Part shown: positions 1 to 7,297 of the stretch, piece after piece
Position numbering within the stretch: the stretch's first letter is position 1
Layout: each line of letters begins with the position of its first letter
Assembly: GCA_001803205.1 (NCBI GenBank)
Contig: MHBE01000011.1
Coordinates: 1-64,000, forward strand
Origin: Lentisphaerae bacterium GWF2_38_69
GTDB taxonomy: Bacteria > Verrucomicrobiota > Lentisphaeria > Victivallales > GWF2-38-69
DNA: 64,000 nt
Direction: 5' to 3'
Made by a program: the position numbers and the translations under genes
Notes under the pieces: generated by a model
Told to the model about the DNA's origin: nothing
Database searches by the model: none
Seen by the model: only the letters and a program-made list of their open reading frames with translations

Positions 1-1
1 G

Positions 2-163
2 AGCTCTACAGTGATAATTACTGACACTAATCAGCAGATACATCATCTGAGAATCTCCTCTCAGCCTGAAGTCTGCCACCTGAAAATATATGGAGCATTA
101 AAGATCAAACCGGTAAAAATACCTGAAGAAGTATATCGTAGCAAAAAGGTTGTAGGAGCCTAA
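2..163 (+). CDS. C-terminal fragment of an unidentified protein
   Basis: An open frame runs from the left edge of the window to a TAA at 161-163 and encodes 53 residues ending in KKVVGA. The start lies outside the window. The fragment is basic (KIKPVKIPEEVYRSKK) with no motif I recognise, so no function is given. The next gene starts 150 bases later on the same strand and belongs to a different pathway. Confidence 0.45.
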   Translation, partial: SSTVIITDTNQQIHHLRISSQPEVCHLKIYGALKIKPVKIPEEVYRSKKVVGA

Positions 164-264
164 AAAATCAGCTCTAGCATCATTTTATGCGCTTAATAAA
201 CAAACTTGGGCTAAGTTTTTTCGAGCAATTCGTTGATAAAAGTTTTGAGTTTTGGGTGAAAATA

Positions 265-280
265 AAAGCTGAACAGCTTT
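265..280 (+). promoter_or_regulatory. Small perfect hairpin upstream of the formate dehydrogenase operon
   Basis: AAAGCTG, loop AA, CAGCTTT forms a perfect 7-bp stem 34 bases ahead of the first gene of the operon. No T-run follows, so it is not a standard terminator for the upstream fragment. It could be a 5' UTR hairpin or chance. The rest of 164-313 shows no gene. Confidence 0.25.
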
Positions 281-313
281 AATCTGTTTATAGATTGATT
301 TGAATGCGCAACA

Positions 314-877
314 GTGTTAGACTTTTTCAAAATCCAAAATTTGCAATCAGAAATAAATTATATGTGTGAAAATTCCTCAAAAATTACAGTACTGGAAAAG
401 TATCCGGATAAGACAAAATCGCTGAATGAGTTTTTAAACAGTCTGCCGCTGGGAGCTGATATAAAAAGCAACAGAGGTTTTCTCATAAGCTGTCTGCATA
501 AGGCTCAAAGTATATTCGGTTATCTTCCTGATGAGGTTCAGCTTCTCATTGCTGAAAGACTAAGGCTGACTCTGAGCGATGTGTACGGGGTTATATCCTT
601 CTATTCATTTTTTACTACCCAGCCTCCGGGCAGGAATAAGATTAATGTATGTCTCGGCACGGCTTGTTTTGTTAAAGGAGCCGACAAGATTTTTGCGGAG
701 TTTGAAAAACAGATCGGAATCAAAGACGGGGCGACCTCAAAGGATATGAAGTATTCCCTGAGTTCTATCAGATGCGTAGGGGCGTGCAGCCTGGCGCCGG
801 TGGTTACTGTCAATGACAAAGTCTATGCTAAAATGACTCCGCTGAGAGTGAGAGAAATCCTCAAGGAGTGTGAATAA
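314..877 (+). CDS. NuoE-like [2Fe-2S] subunit of an NAD-linked formate dehydrogenase
   Basis: Thioredoxin-fold [2Fe-2S] subunit of the NuoE/HoxE/HndA family, which passes electrons between the NuoF-like flavoprotein and the catalytic subunit in cytosolic NAD-linked dehydrogenases. The four ligands are visible in the family spacing CX4C (C113, C118) and CX3C (C154, C158). The N-terminal helical domain includes the family-typical YLPDEVQLLIAERL and VYGVISFYSFF. The GTG at 314 gives 187 residues. An ATG at 362 would give 171, nearer the usual family length, and neither has a clear Shine-Dalgarno sequence, so the start is uncertain. The partner subunits lie downstream at 2051 and 3921, separated from this gene by an inserted nuclease gene. 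Confidence 0.9.
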   Translation: MLDFFKIQNLQSEINYMCENSSKITVLEKYPDKTKSLNEFLNSLPLGADIKSNRGFLISCLHKAQSIFGYLPDEVQLLIAERLRLTLSDVYGVISFYSFFTTQPPGRNKINVCLGTACFVKGADKIFAEFEKQIGIKDGATSKDMKYSLSSIRCVGACSLAPVVTVNDKVYAKMTPLRVREILKECE

Positions 878-905
878 TGCTAAATTCGAGAAGGACTGAC
901 TGGGA

Positions 906-2054
906 ATGCAAATGAGTACTCCCGAAAAGTACGAAAAGCACGAAATAAACCAAAGAAAGCGCCATGATAAAGGTGAAGATAATGGTGTTATTATTCCAGC
1001 GATTCCTTCAGCTCTGGAGTTGCCTGAAGATTATATCCATTTTTTTCTGGAGATTAAAGAAAAAATTCGGAAAGGAAGGCTTAAAGCCGTAGCTTCGGCT
1101 AATTCTTCTCTTGTCATGATGTACTGGGAAATAGGCTCTGCAATATTAGCTAAACAGGAAAATGAAGGATGGGGCGCCAAAGTTATTGACCGATTGTCCT
1201 CCGACTTGAGAAAGAGTTTTCCTGAGATGAACGGGTTTTCAGCCAGAAACTTGAAATACATGCGTAAATTTGCTGAAGTCTGGACAGAAAAAGAAATAGT
1301 GCAACGCACCGTTGCACTAATTCCATGGAGATCCAATTTGACATTACTTGAAAAGATTAATGAGCCTGAACTTAGATTGTGGTATGCGCGGCAAACTCTG
1401 GAAAATGGTTGGAGTAAGAGTGTATTAGAATTTCAGATAGATACGAAACTGCATATGCGTATTGGAAAAACTTCTAATAATTTTGACTTGGCTTTACCTC
1501 CGTTAGATTCAGACATGACGAATCAGATATTTAAAGATCCATACATCTTTGATTTTCTGGGTACTGCCGAGGTAAGAAAGGAAGCCGAACTAGAAATAAA
1601 GCTTATTGACCATATGGAAAAGTCTCTTTTGGAGCTTGGCCAGGGGTTTGCGTTTGTTGGTCATCAATTTCATATGGAGATAGGAGGCGAGGATTTTTAT
1701 ATCGACATGCTTTTTTATCATTTAAAATTACGATGCTTTATTGTAGTAGAATTAAAAGCGGGAAAGTTTTGTCCGGGACATGTCAGTTAATTGACTATGT
1801 ATATGAATATTGTCGATAAACTGATTCGACATCGGGAGGATAAGCCTACTATTGGATTGTTGCTTGTAAAAGAGAAGAACCACACCATCGCAAAATATGC
1901 TCTTGCAGGAAATACTAATCCTATCGGAGTAGCCGAATGGGAACAGAAAATAACCGAATCTTTGCCTGAAGATTTAAAGCCAAATTTACCTACTATTGAA
2001 GAAATTGAAAAAGAACTGGACATAGAATATTCTAATGATCTGGAGGTTGAGTGA
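906..2054 (+). pseudogene. YhcG/DUF1016-family PD-(D/E)XK nuclease gene interrupted by one in-frame stop
   Basis: Two pieces in the same frame together make a full-length DUF1016 protein. The N-terminal helical domain (YWEIGSAIL, GFSARNLKYMRKFAEVW) is followed by a PD-(D/E)XK nuclease core with the catalytic FYIDMLFYH and VVELKAGKF motifs intact. A TAA at 1788-1790 replaces what is normally a glutamine codon in the family's GQLNFYLN-like segment (here VS-stop-LTMYMNIVD). The C-terminal piece (DKPTIGLLLVKEKN, PTIEEIEKEL) then continues without frame change. A single CAA to TAA change explains everything. This could be a young pseudogene, a sequencing error or readthrough. The gene ends overlapping the GTG start of the next gene by 4 bases. 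It is out of place, since it interrupts a formate dehydrogenase operon. YhcG-type genes are common cargo near restriction systems. Confidence 0.85.
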
Positions 2055-3910
2055 AAATTATGATAAACAGTTTTGAAGATTTTACCGAATATTCGGCATC
2101 GGTAAAAGAGAAAAGCCTAAATAAGCCTGAAATCAATATTCTTGTTTCTCTGGGAACTTGTGGGATTGCGGCAGGTACGCTTCCTGTCCAGGAGGAATTC
2201 ATTTCTCAGATTAAGGAAAGAGAGCTCTCCAGTAAAGTTGAACTTACAGATGTCGGATGTATGGGGATTTGTTACTGTGAACCAAGCATCGAACTTATAA
2301 ACCGCAAAACAGGAAAAAGCATAATTTACGGTAATGTGAAAAGGGACGATGTCTCTTTGATCCTTGACTGCCTGACAGAGAAGGACGTAAAAGGAGTCGA
2401 TGTAATAAAAAAATCCTGGTATTATCCGGAAACAGAGGATGCAACCGCTGGACTCCTCCAGGCTAAGATTGCCCTCAGAAATACCGGAAGAATTAATCCT
2501 GAAATTCTTGAAGAATACATATTCAACTCAGGTTATCAGGCGCTTGCCAAAGTTCTTTCCTCCATGACACCAAAATCGATTATTCAGGAAGTTCTGCAGT
2601 CGGGATTGAGAGGGCGGGGCGGCGGCGGTTTTCCGACAGGGAAAAAATGGGATTTTGCAGCTGCACAGAAGAATGAAACTAAGTTCGTTATTTGCAATGC
2701 TGACGAAGGTGACCCCGGCGCATTTATGGACAGGGCAGTGCTCGAAGGCGATCCCCATAGTGTTCTCGAAGCTATGGCAATCGCAGGTTTTGCTATTGGT
2801 TCTCACAAAGGTTTTATCTATATCAGGGCGGAGTATCCGCTTGCTATCAAGCGGCTCCAGATTGCAATAAAGCAATCTACAGAGTTCGGGCTTCTCGGCA
2901 AAAATATTATGGGCTTTGGTTTTGATTTTGAGATTGAACTTAGATATGGGGCTGGAGCTTTTGTCTGCGGAGAGGAAACAGCCCTTATACATTCGATTGA
3001 GGGTTTGAGAGGAATGCCTACGACAAGGCCTCCTTTTCCTGCCGTGGCAGGACTATGGGAAAAACCTACAATAGTCAACAATGTCGAAACTTTTGCCAAT
3101 GTCTGCGCAATAATCAGAAAGGGCGCTCAGTGGTACAAGAGCATTGGGACTGAAACCTCAGCAGGGACAAAAGTTTTCGCTCTTGCTGGAAAAATCAATA
3201 AGGTCGGACTGATAGAAGTTCCGATGGGAACAAATCTCCGCGATATTATTTACGATGTGGGAGGAGGAATTTTTGATGGGAAAGAGTTTAAAGCAGTTCA
3301 GACAGGCGGGCCTTCAGGCGGCTGCATAACCAAAGATTACCTTGATACTCCGATTGACTACGAAACGCTCAAATCTTTGGGCTCTATGATGGGGTCAGGC
3401 GGAATGATAGTTATGGATGAAGATGACTGCATGGTTAATGTCGCAAAATTCTTTCTGGATTTTACCGTGGACGAATCATGCGGGAAATGCACGCCATGCA
3501 GAATAGGCGGCAAACACATGTATGCAATCCTTGATAAGATAACAAAAGGAAGAGCTTCAGATAAAGATTTGGAAACTCTTAGAGAGCTTTGCCAGACTGT
3601 CAAATCATCTTCATTATGCGGTTTGGGAATGACCTGTCCGAATCCTGTTCTCTCAACAATGAAATATTTTGAAAATGAATACAGAGAGCATGTGGCTGAC
3701 AAAAAATGCAAAGCCCACAAATGCCCTGACCTTATAACATATTTGATTGACATCGGCAAGTGTATCGGATGTAGTGTCTGCGCGAAGAAATGCCCTGTTC
3801 AATGCATATCAGGCAAACTGAAGGAGCCGCATAAAATCGATCAGTCAAAATGCATCAAGTGCGGTGAGTGTTTCATGGCGTGTAAATTTGCGGCTATTTC
3901 CAGAAATTAG
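2051..3910 (+). CDS. NuoF-like NADH/FMN subunit of formate dehydrogenase (HydB/HndC type)
   Basis: Flavoprotein that carries FMN and the NAD(H) site of the complex. The 619 residues contain, in order: an N-terminal thioredoxin-like [2Fe-2S] domain (to about 130); the FMN/NADH domain with GRGGGGFPTGKKW (about 187-199), CNADEGDPGAFMDR (about 215) and GAGAFVCGEETALIHSIEG; the [4Fe-4S] domain with SCGKCTPCR (about 475) and its distal Cys in SSLCGLG; and two C-terminal ferredoxin motifs CIGCSVCAKKCP and CIKCGECFMAC. The extra N- and C-terminal Fe-S domains are typical of the NuoF relatives in soluble, including electron-bifurcating, hydrogenases and formate dehydrogenases. The GTG at 2051 overlaps the preceding stop. 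An ATG at 2060 is the alternative. Electron bifurcation is an inference. Confidence 0.93.
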   Translation: MKIMINSFEDFTEYSASVKEKSLNKPEINILVSLGTCGIAAGTLPVQEEFISQIKERELSSKVELTDVGCMGICYCEPSIELINRKTGKSIIYGNVKRDDVSLILDCLTEKDVKGVDVIKKSWYYPETEDATAGLLQAKIALRNTGRINPEILEEYIFNSGYQALAKVLSSMTPKSIIQEVLQSGLRGRGGGGFPTGKKWDFAAAQKNETKFVICNADEGDPGAFMDRAVLEGDPHSVLEAMAIAGFAIGSHKGFIYIRAEYPLAIKRLQIAIKQSTEFGLLGKNIMGFGFDFEIELRYGAGAFVCGEETALIHSIEGLRGMPTTRPPFPAVAGLWEKPTIVNNVETFANVCAIIRKGAQWYKSIGTETSAGTKVFALAGKINKVGLIEVPMGTNLRDIIYDVGGGIFDGKEFKAVQTGGPSGGCITKDYLDTPIDYETLKSLGSMMGSGGMIVMDEDDCMVNVAKFFLDFTVDESCGKCTPCRIGGKHMYAILDKITKGRASDKDLETLRELCQTVKSSSLCGLGMTCPNPVLSTMKYFENEYREHVADKKCKAHKCPDLITYLIDIGKCIGCSVCAKKCPVQCISGKLKEPHKIDQSKCIKCGECFMACKFAAISRN

Positions 3911-3920
3911 GCGGTGAAAA

Positions 3921-6638
3921 ATGAATGATATTATCAAAATATTTATAGATGGAAGAGAAATCGAAGCATGTCAGGGAGAAAAAATCCTTGATGCGGCTCT
4001 TAGAAATAATATAAACATTCCTAATCTTTGTTATGATAAAAAACTCTCCTGCACAGGTTCCTGCAGGATGTGTATTGTTTCTATTGAAGACAGACCGGTG
4101 AATGTTCCTGCCTGCTCGACAGTCGTTGAAAACGGAATGAAAATAATAGCCTTTAACGATAAACTCGAAGCCGAAAGAAAAGTTATTCTCGATCTTATTC
4201 TTTCCATGCATAATGATGACTGCATCAACTGCGTGAAAGACGGTTCCTGCGATCTGCAGGATTTGGCATTCAGATATGATTTAGGGAGAGGAAAAAGAAC
4301 TTTTCATCCGATGTGGGGAGATGCCGCTGAGTATTCAGATAGCTCCTCGCAGGTTCTTAATTACGATGCGACAAAATGCATTCAATGCCAGAAGTGCATA
4401 AAAGCCTGTCAGGAGATTCAGGGAAAGGGTATTCTGACTCTGGAAAACCGCGGGATAGAAGCGGTAGTTTCAACAGGTTACAATCAATGGAGCGACTCAA
4501 AATGCGACGGATGCGGAGAGTGCGCTCAGGTTTGTCCTGTGGGAGCGCTTACTATGAAGTTCGTCTATACTGACGGAAAGAGATTCAGAGATAAAGACAT
4601 ATCAAAAATAACAGGAACGACTTGTCCTTACTGCGGAGTAGGGTGCCAGCTTGATGTTCACACTAATTCAGAAAATCAGATTATTAAGGTAACAGGCTCT
4701 GAGAGTCTGCCTAATCTGGGTTCTACATGTGTAAAAGGGCGTTTCGGCCTGCAGTATTCGGGGCATAAAGAGAGACTCAAATCTCCAATGATCCGCAGAG
4801 GCAATAGCCTCGTAGAATGTTCATGGAATGAAGCGCTGGCCTTTACTGCGGAAAAACTCAAAGAGATAAAATCAATACATGGCGGAGCTGATATGATTGC
4901 CGGCATGTCTTCGGCCAGATGCACAAATGAGGACAATTATCTCTTTCAGAAATTTATGCGAACTGTTATCGGAACCAACAATGTGGATCACTGCGCAAGG
5001 ATTTGCCACGGTTCAACCGTTGCCAGCATGCTTACTTCGCTCGGTTCAGGCGCTATGACAAATGCAATAGCAGATTTTGAAAAGGCCGATGTAATTTTTG
5101 TAACAGGTTCAAATACAACCGAAACACACCCAGTTATAGCCACGGCAATCAAAAGGGCCGTACTTAATAATAATGCCAGATTAATTGTTGCCGATCCCAG
5201 AAAGATAGACTTGGTAAGGTACGCGGCTGTCTGGATGAAGCAGAAAAACGGAACGGATATTGCGTTAGCCAATGGTTTGATTCATGTGATTCTGAAAGAA
5301 AGCCTGCAGAAGGATGATTTCATAAAGAACAGAACCGAAGGCTTTGAAGAGCTTAAGAAGTCTGTTGAGAAATATACACCCGAGTATGTAGAGAAAATCA
5401 CAGGCGTTCCTGCGGATAAAATTATCGAAGCTGCGAGGATTTATGGAACAGCCCAAAGAGCAAGTATCGCCTGGACAATGGGCATTACCCAGCATGCCTG
5501 CGGCACTGACAATGTCACGGCGCTTACAAACCTTGCAGTTATTACCGGCAATATCGGAAGGGAAGGAACAGGATTGAACCCATTGAGAGGGCAGAACAAT
5601 GTGCAGGGAGCATGCGACATGGGCGCCCAATGGGATTCTTATCCTGGTTATTTCCAGGTAGAAAATGAAACAGCTAAGAACCGCTTTGAAAGCCTTTGGA
5701 AAACTAAACTCTCTTCAAAGAACGGAATTCCTTTAACAGAAATTATGGATGCTGTTCTTGAAGGGAGACTAAAATCTCTCTATATAATGGGTGAAAATCC
5801 GGCTGTTTCAGAGCCTGACCTCAATCATACAGTAGAGGCTTTGAAGTCCCTGGATCTTCTAATTGTTCAGGACATTTTCCTTAATGAAACAGCTCAATAT
5901 GCGCATGTGGTTTTCCCCGCAGCTTCCGCTCTGGAAAAGAATGGGACTTTTACAAACACTGAGAGGAGAGTCATCCCTGTAAGAAAAGTTCTTAATATGC
6001 CCGGACAAGCAAAAGAGGATTGGGAGATAATACAGGATCTTGCTGCAGGCATGGGCTATTTTTGGAATTATCGTTCCTGGGAAGATATCATGAAAGAAAT
6101 CAATCTGGTTGTTCCCCAATATTCTGGAATCACGCCTGAAAGAATAAATAAAGGCGAGCTTATCCAATGGCCATGTCCTGACTCAAAACATCCCGGCACT
6201 TCAATTCTGCACGGAGAGAAATTCACAAGGGGCAAAGCTCTGCTTCAGGCCGTTGAACATATCCCTCCTGCCGAAGAAACATCTGAAGAATATCCATTTG
6301 TGCTCTCAACAGGCAGAAACCTCTTCCACTACCATACAGGTACAATGACGAGAAAAAGCATCGCACTTAACTCTTTTTGCTCAGATCCTTATTTTGAGAT
6401 GAATGAAGATGACATGAGAGAACTTGCTATAAACGAAGGAGAGAAGGTGAAAATCCTTTCAAGAAGAGGGGAAATAATAATTTCAGCAAGATCGTCAAAA
6501 AGAGTAGAAAAGGAAAATCTTTTCCTTCCGTTCCATTTTGCCGAAGCTGCTGCAAATATGCTTACAATTAACGCTCTCGACCCAAAATCAAAAATGGCCG
6601 AACTCAAAGTCTGCGCAGTTAACATAAAGAGACTGTAA
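3921..6638 (+). CDS. fdhA: Formate dehydrogenase catalytic subunit, cysteine form
   Basis: Catalytic molybdopterin (Mo or W) subunit that oxidises formate to CO2. The 905 residues carry a NuoG-like N-terminus with a [2Fe-2S] site (C37, C48, C51, C65), a HX3CX2CX5C [4Fe-4S] site (about 96-110) and two ferredoxin clusters (CIQCQKCIKAC, CDGCGECAQVCP). The FDH core follows, opening with CPYCGVGC (about 235). The active-site segment reads NNVDHCARICHGSTVASM. The catalytic residue is Cys362 (TGC at 5004-5006), where selenoenzymes have Sec. The molybdopterin-binding C-terminal domain ends in the family-typical NALDPKSKMAELKVCAV. The gene lies 10 bases after the NuoF-like gene, so the two are surely cotranscribed. 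Confidence 0.94.
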   Translation: MNDIIKIFIDGREIEACQGEKILDAALRNNINIPNLCYDKKLSCTGSCRMCIVSIEDRPVNVPACSTVVENGMKIIAFNDKLEAERKVILDLILSMHNDDCINCVKDGSCDLQDLAFRYDLGRGKRTFHPMWGDAAEYSDSSSQVLNYDATKCIQCQKCIKACQEIQGKGILTLENRGIEAVVSTGYNQWSDSKCDGCGECAQVCPVGALTMKFVYTDGKRFRDKDISKITGTTCPYCGVGCQLDVHTNSENQIIKVTGSESLPNLGSTCVKGRFGLQYSGHKERLKSPMIRRGNSLVECSWNEALAFTAEKLKEIKSIHGGADMIAGMSSARCTNEDNYLFQKFMRTVIGTNNVDHCARICHGSTVASMLTSLGSGAMTNAIADFEKADVIFVTGSNTTETHPVIATAIKRAVLNNNARLIVADPRKIDLVRYAAVWMKQKNGTDIALANGLIHVILKESLQKDDFIKNRTEGFEELKKSVEKYTPEYVEKITGVPADKIIEAARIYGTAQRASIAWTMGITQHACGTDNVTALTNLAVITGNIGREGTGLNPLRGQNNVQGACDMGAQWDSYPGYFQVENETAKNRFESLWKTKLSSKNGIPLTEIMDAVLEGRLKSLYIMGENPAVSEPDLNHTVEALKSLDLLIVQDIFLNETAQYAHVVFPAASALEKNGTFTNTERRVIPVRKVLNMPGQAKEDWEIIQDLAAGMGYFWNYRSWEDIMKEINLVVPQYSGITPERINKGELIQWPCPDSKHPGTSILHGEKFTRGKALLQAVEHIPPAEETSEEYPFVLSTGRNLFHYHTGTMTRKSIALNSFCSDPYFEMNEDDMRELAINEGEKVKILSRRGEIIISARSSKRVEKENLFLPFHFAEAAANMLTINALDPKSKMAELKVCAVNIKRL

Positions 6639-7114
6639 TGCACAAACACTTTTCCATACTATTCGAATACTTTAGATTTATTGGAGTAGCGCTCCTGTTT
6701 TATCTGACTTACTCCTATATCCATGGCAATGTAAATCGGCTTCATATCCTTTCTTTTGGAGTTGTTTTATTAATGTCAGGAACCACAGCGATCGAAGGAA
6801 TATTTTTAGGAAAAGAAAGCTCCGAAAAGATAGGCTACAGGCAAGACAGGCAGTATCAAATACAGTCGGCTTTGGCCAATTTGGCTATAGTAATTGCATC
6901 AATAATAGTTTTTTTTGATAAATGGGGCAAATTCGCCGACGCAACTATAGCAACTGTAATGCTTCTTTTCTTTCTTCTGTCCGGGATAAATCACGCCATA
7001 TCGTTAATCAAACACAGGAACTTCAAGTTGATTAATATGTTGAGACCGATATTCAGTTTAATTTTTACTTTGGCATTCCTTCCATCAATAATAGGAGCTG
7101 TATATCTCTCATAA
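6638..7114 (+). CDS. Small polytopic membrane protein, unknown function
   Basis: Protein of 158 residues with four or five hydrophobic segments (near 10-28, 37-55, 75-97, 105-122 and 135-155) and short charged loops such as GKESSEKIGYRQDRQYQ. No family is recognised. Its ATG shares the last base of the fdhA stop codon, so it is translationally coupled to formate dehydrogenase. A membrane anchor or formate-related transport role is possible, but the sequence does not show it. Its 3' end is directly followed by a copy of the fdhA tail, which suggests it came to lie here by a duplication or insertion at that site. Confidence 0.7.
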   Translation: MHKHFSILFEYFRFIGVALLFYLTYSYIHGNVNRLHILSFGVVLLMSGTTAIEGIFLGKESSEKIGYRQDRQYQIQSALANLAIVIASIIVFFDKWGKFADATIATVMLLFFLLSGINHAISLIKHRNFKLINMLRPIFSLIFTLAFLPSIIGAVYLS

Positions 7115-7205
7115 AACAATATTACATTGACAGTCAACGCCCTCGACCCCCAAGTCCAAAATGGCCGAACTCAAAGTCTGCGCTATAAAAATACAAAAAT
7201 TATAA
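7115..7205 (+). pseudogene. Relic of the 3' end of a second fdhA gene
   Basis: The bases match the tail of the intact fdhA (about 6563-6638). Both contain an exact shared stretch reading aaaatggccgaactcaaag and tctgcgc. Translated, the relic gives LTVNALDP, a one-base excess of C, then SKMAELKVCAIKIQKL and TAA, against LTINALDPKSKMAELKVCAV in the intact gene. Differences at third positions and at the C-terminus show a diverged paralogue rather than a recent copy. Nothing upstream of about 7115 remains of the second gene. Confidence 0.75.
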
Positions 7206-7213
7206 CTTTCATT

Positions 7214-7237
7214 TTATAGGCACTTTATACCTATAAT
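7214..7237 (+). promoter_or_regulatory. Dyad overlapping a TATAAT box ahead of the cmr operon
   Basis: TTATAGG, nine bases, CCTATAA is a perfect 7-bp inverted repeat at 7214-7236, and its right arm overlaps a consensus -10 hexamer TATAAT (7232-7237). No good -35 hexamer is seen 16-18 bases upstream. The layout is that of an operator covering a promoter, 60 bases before the cmr2 start. cmr2 itself has a strong GGGAGG site at 7283-7288. That a regulator binds here is an inference. Confidence 0.4.
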
Positions 7238-7297
7238 CCTTCCTGATAAAATCAAGTTGTGTTTTTATCTCAAAATGAATAAGGGAGGATTGTATCT

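Noticed and set aside
5001-5010. Possible selenocysteine in formate dehydrogenase
   Set aside because: The codon at the active site is TGC (Cys), not TGA, so no recoding is needed.
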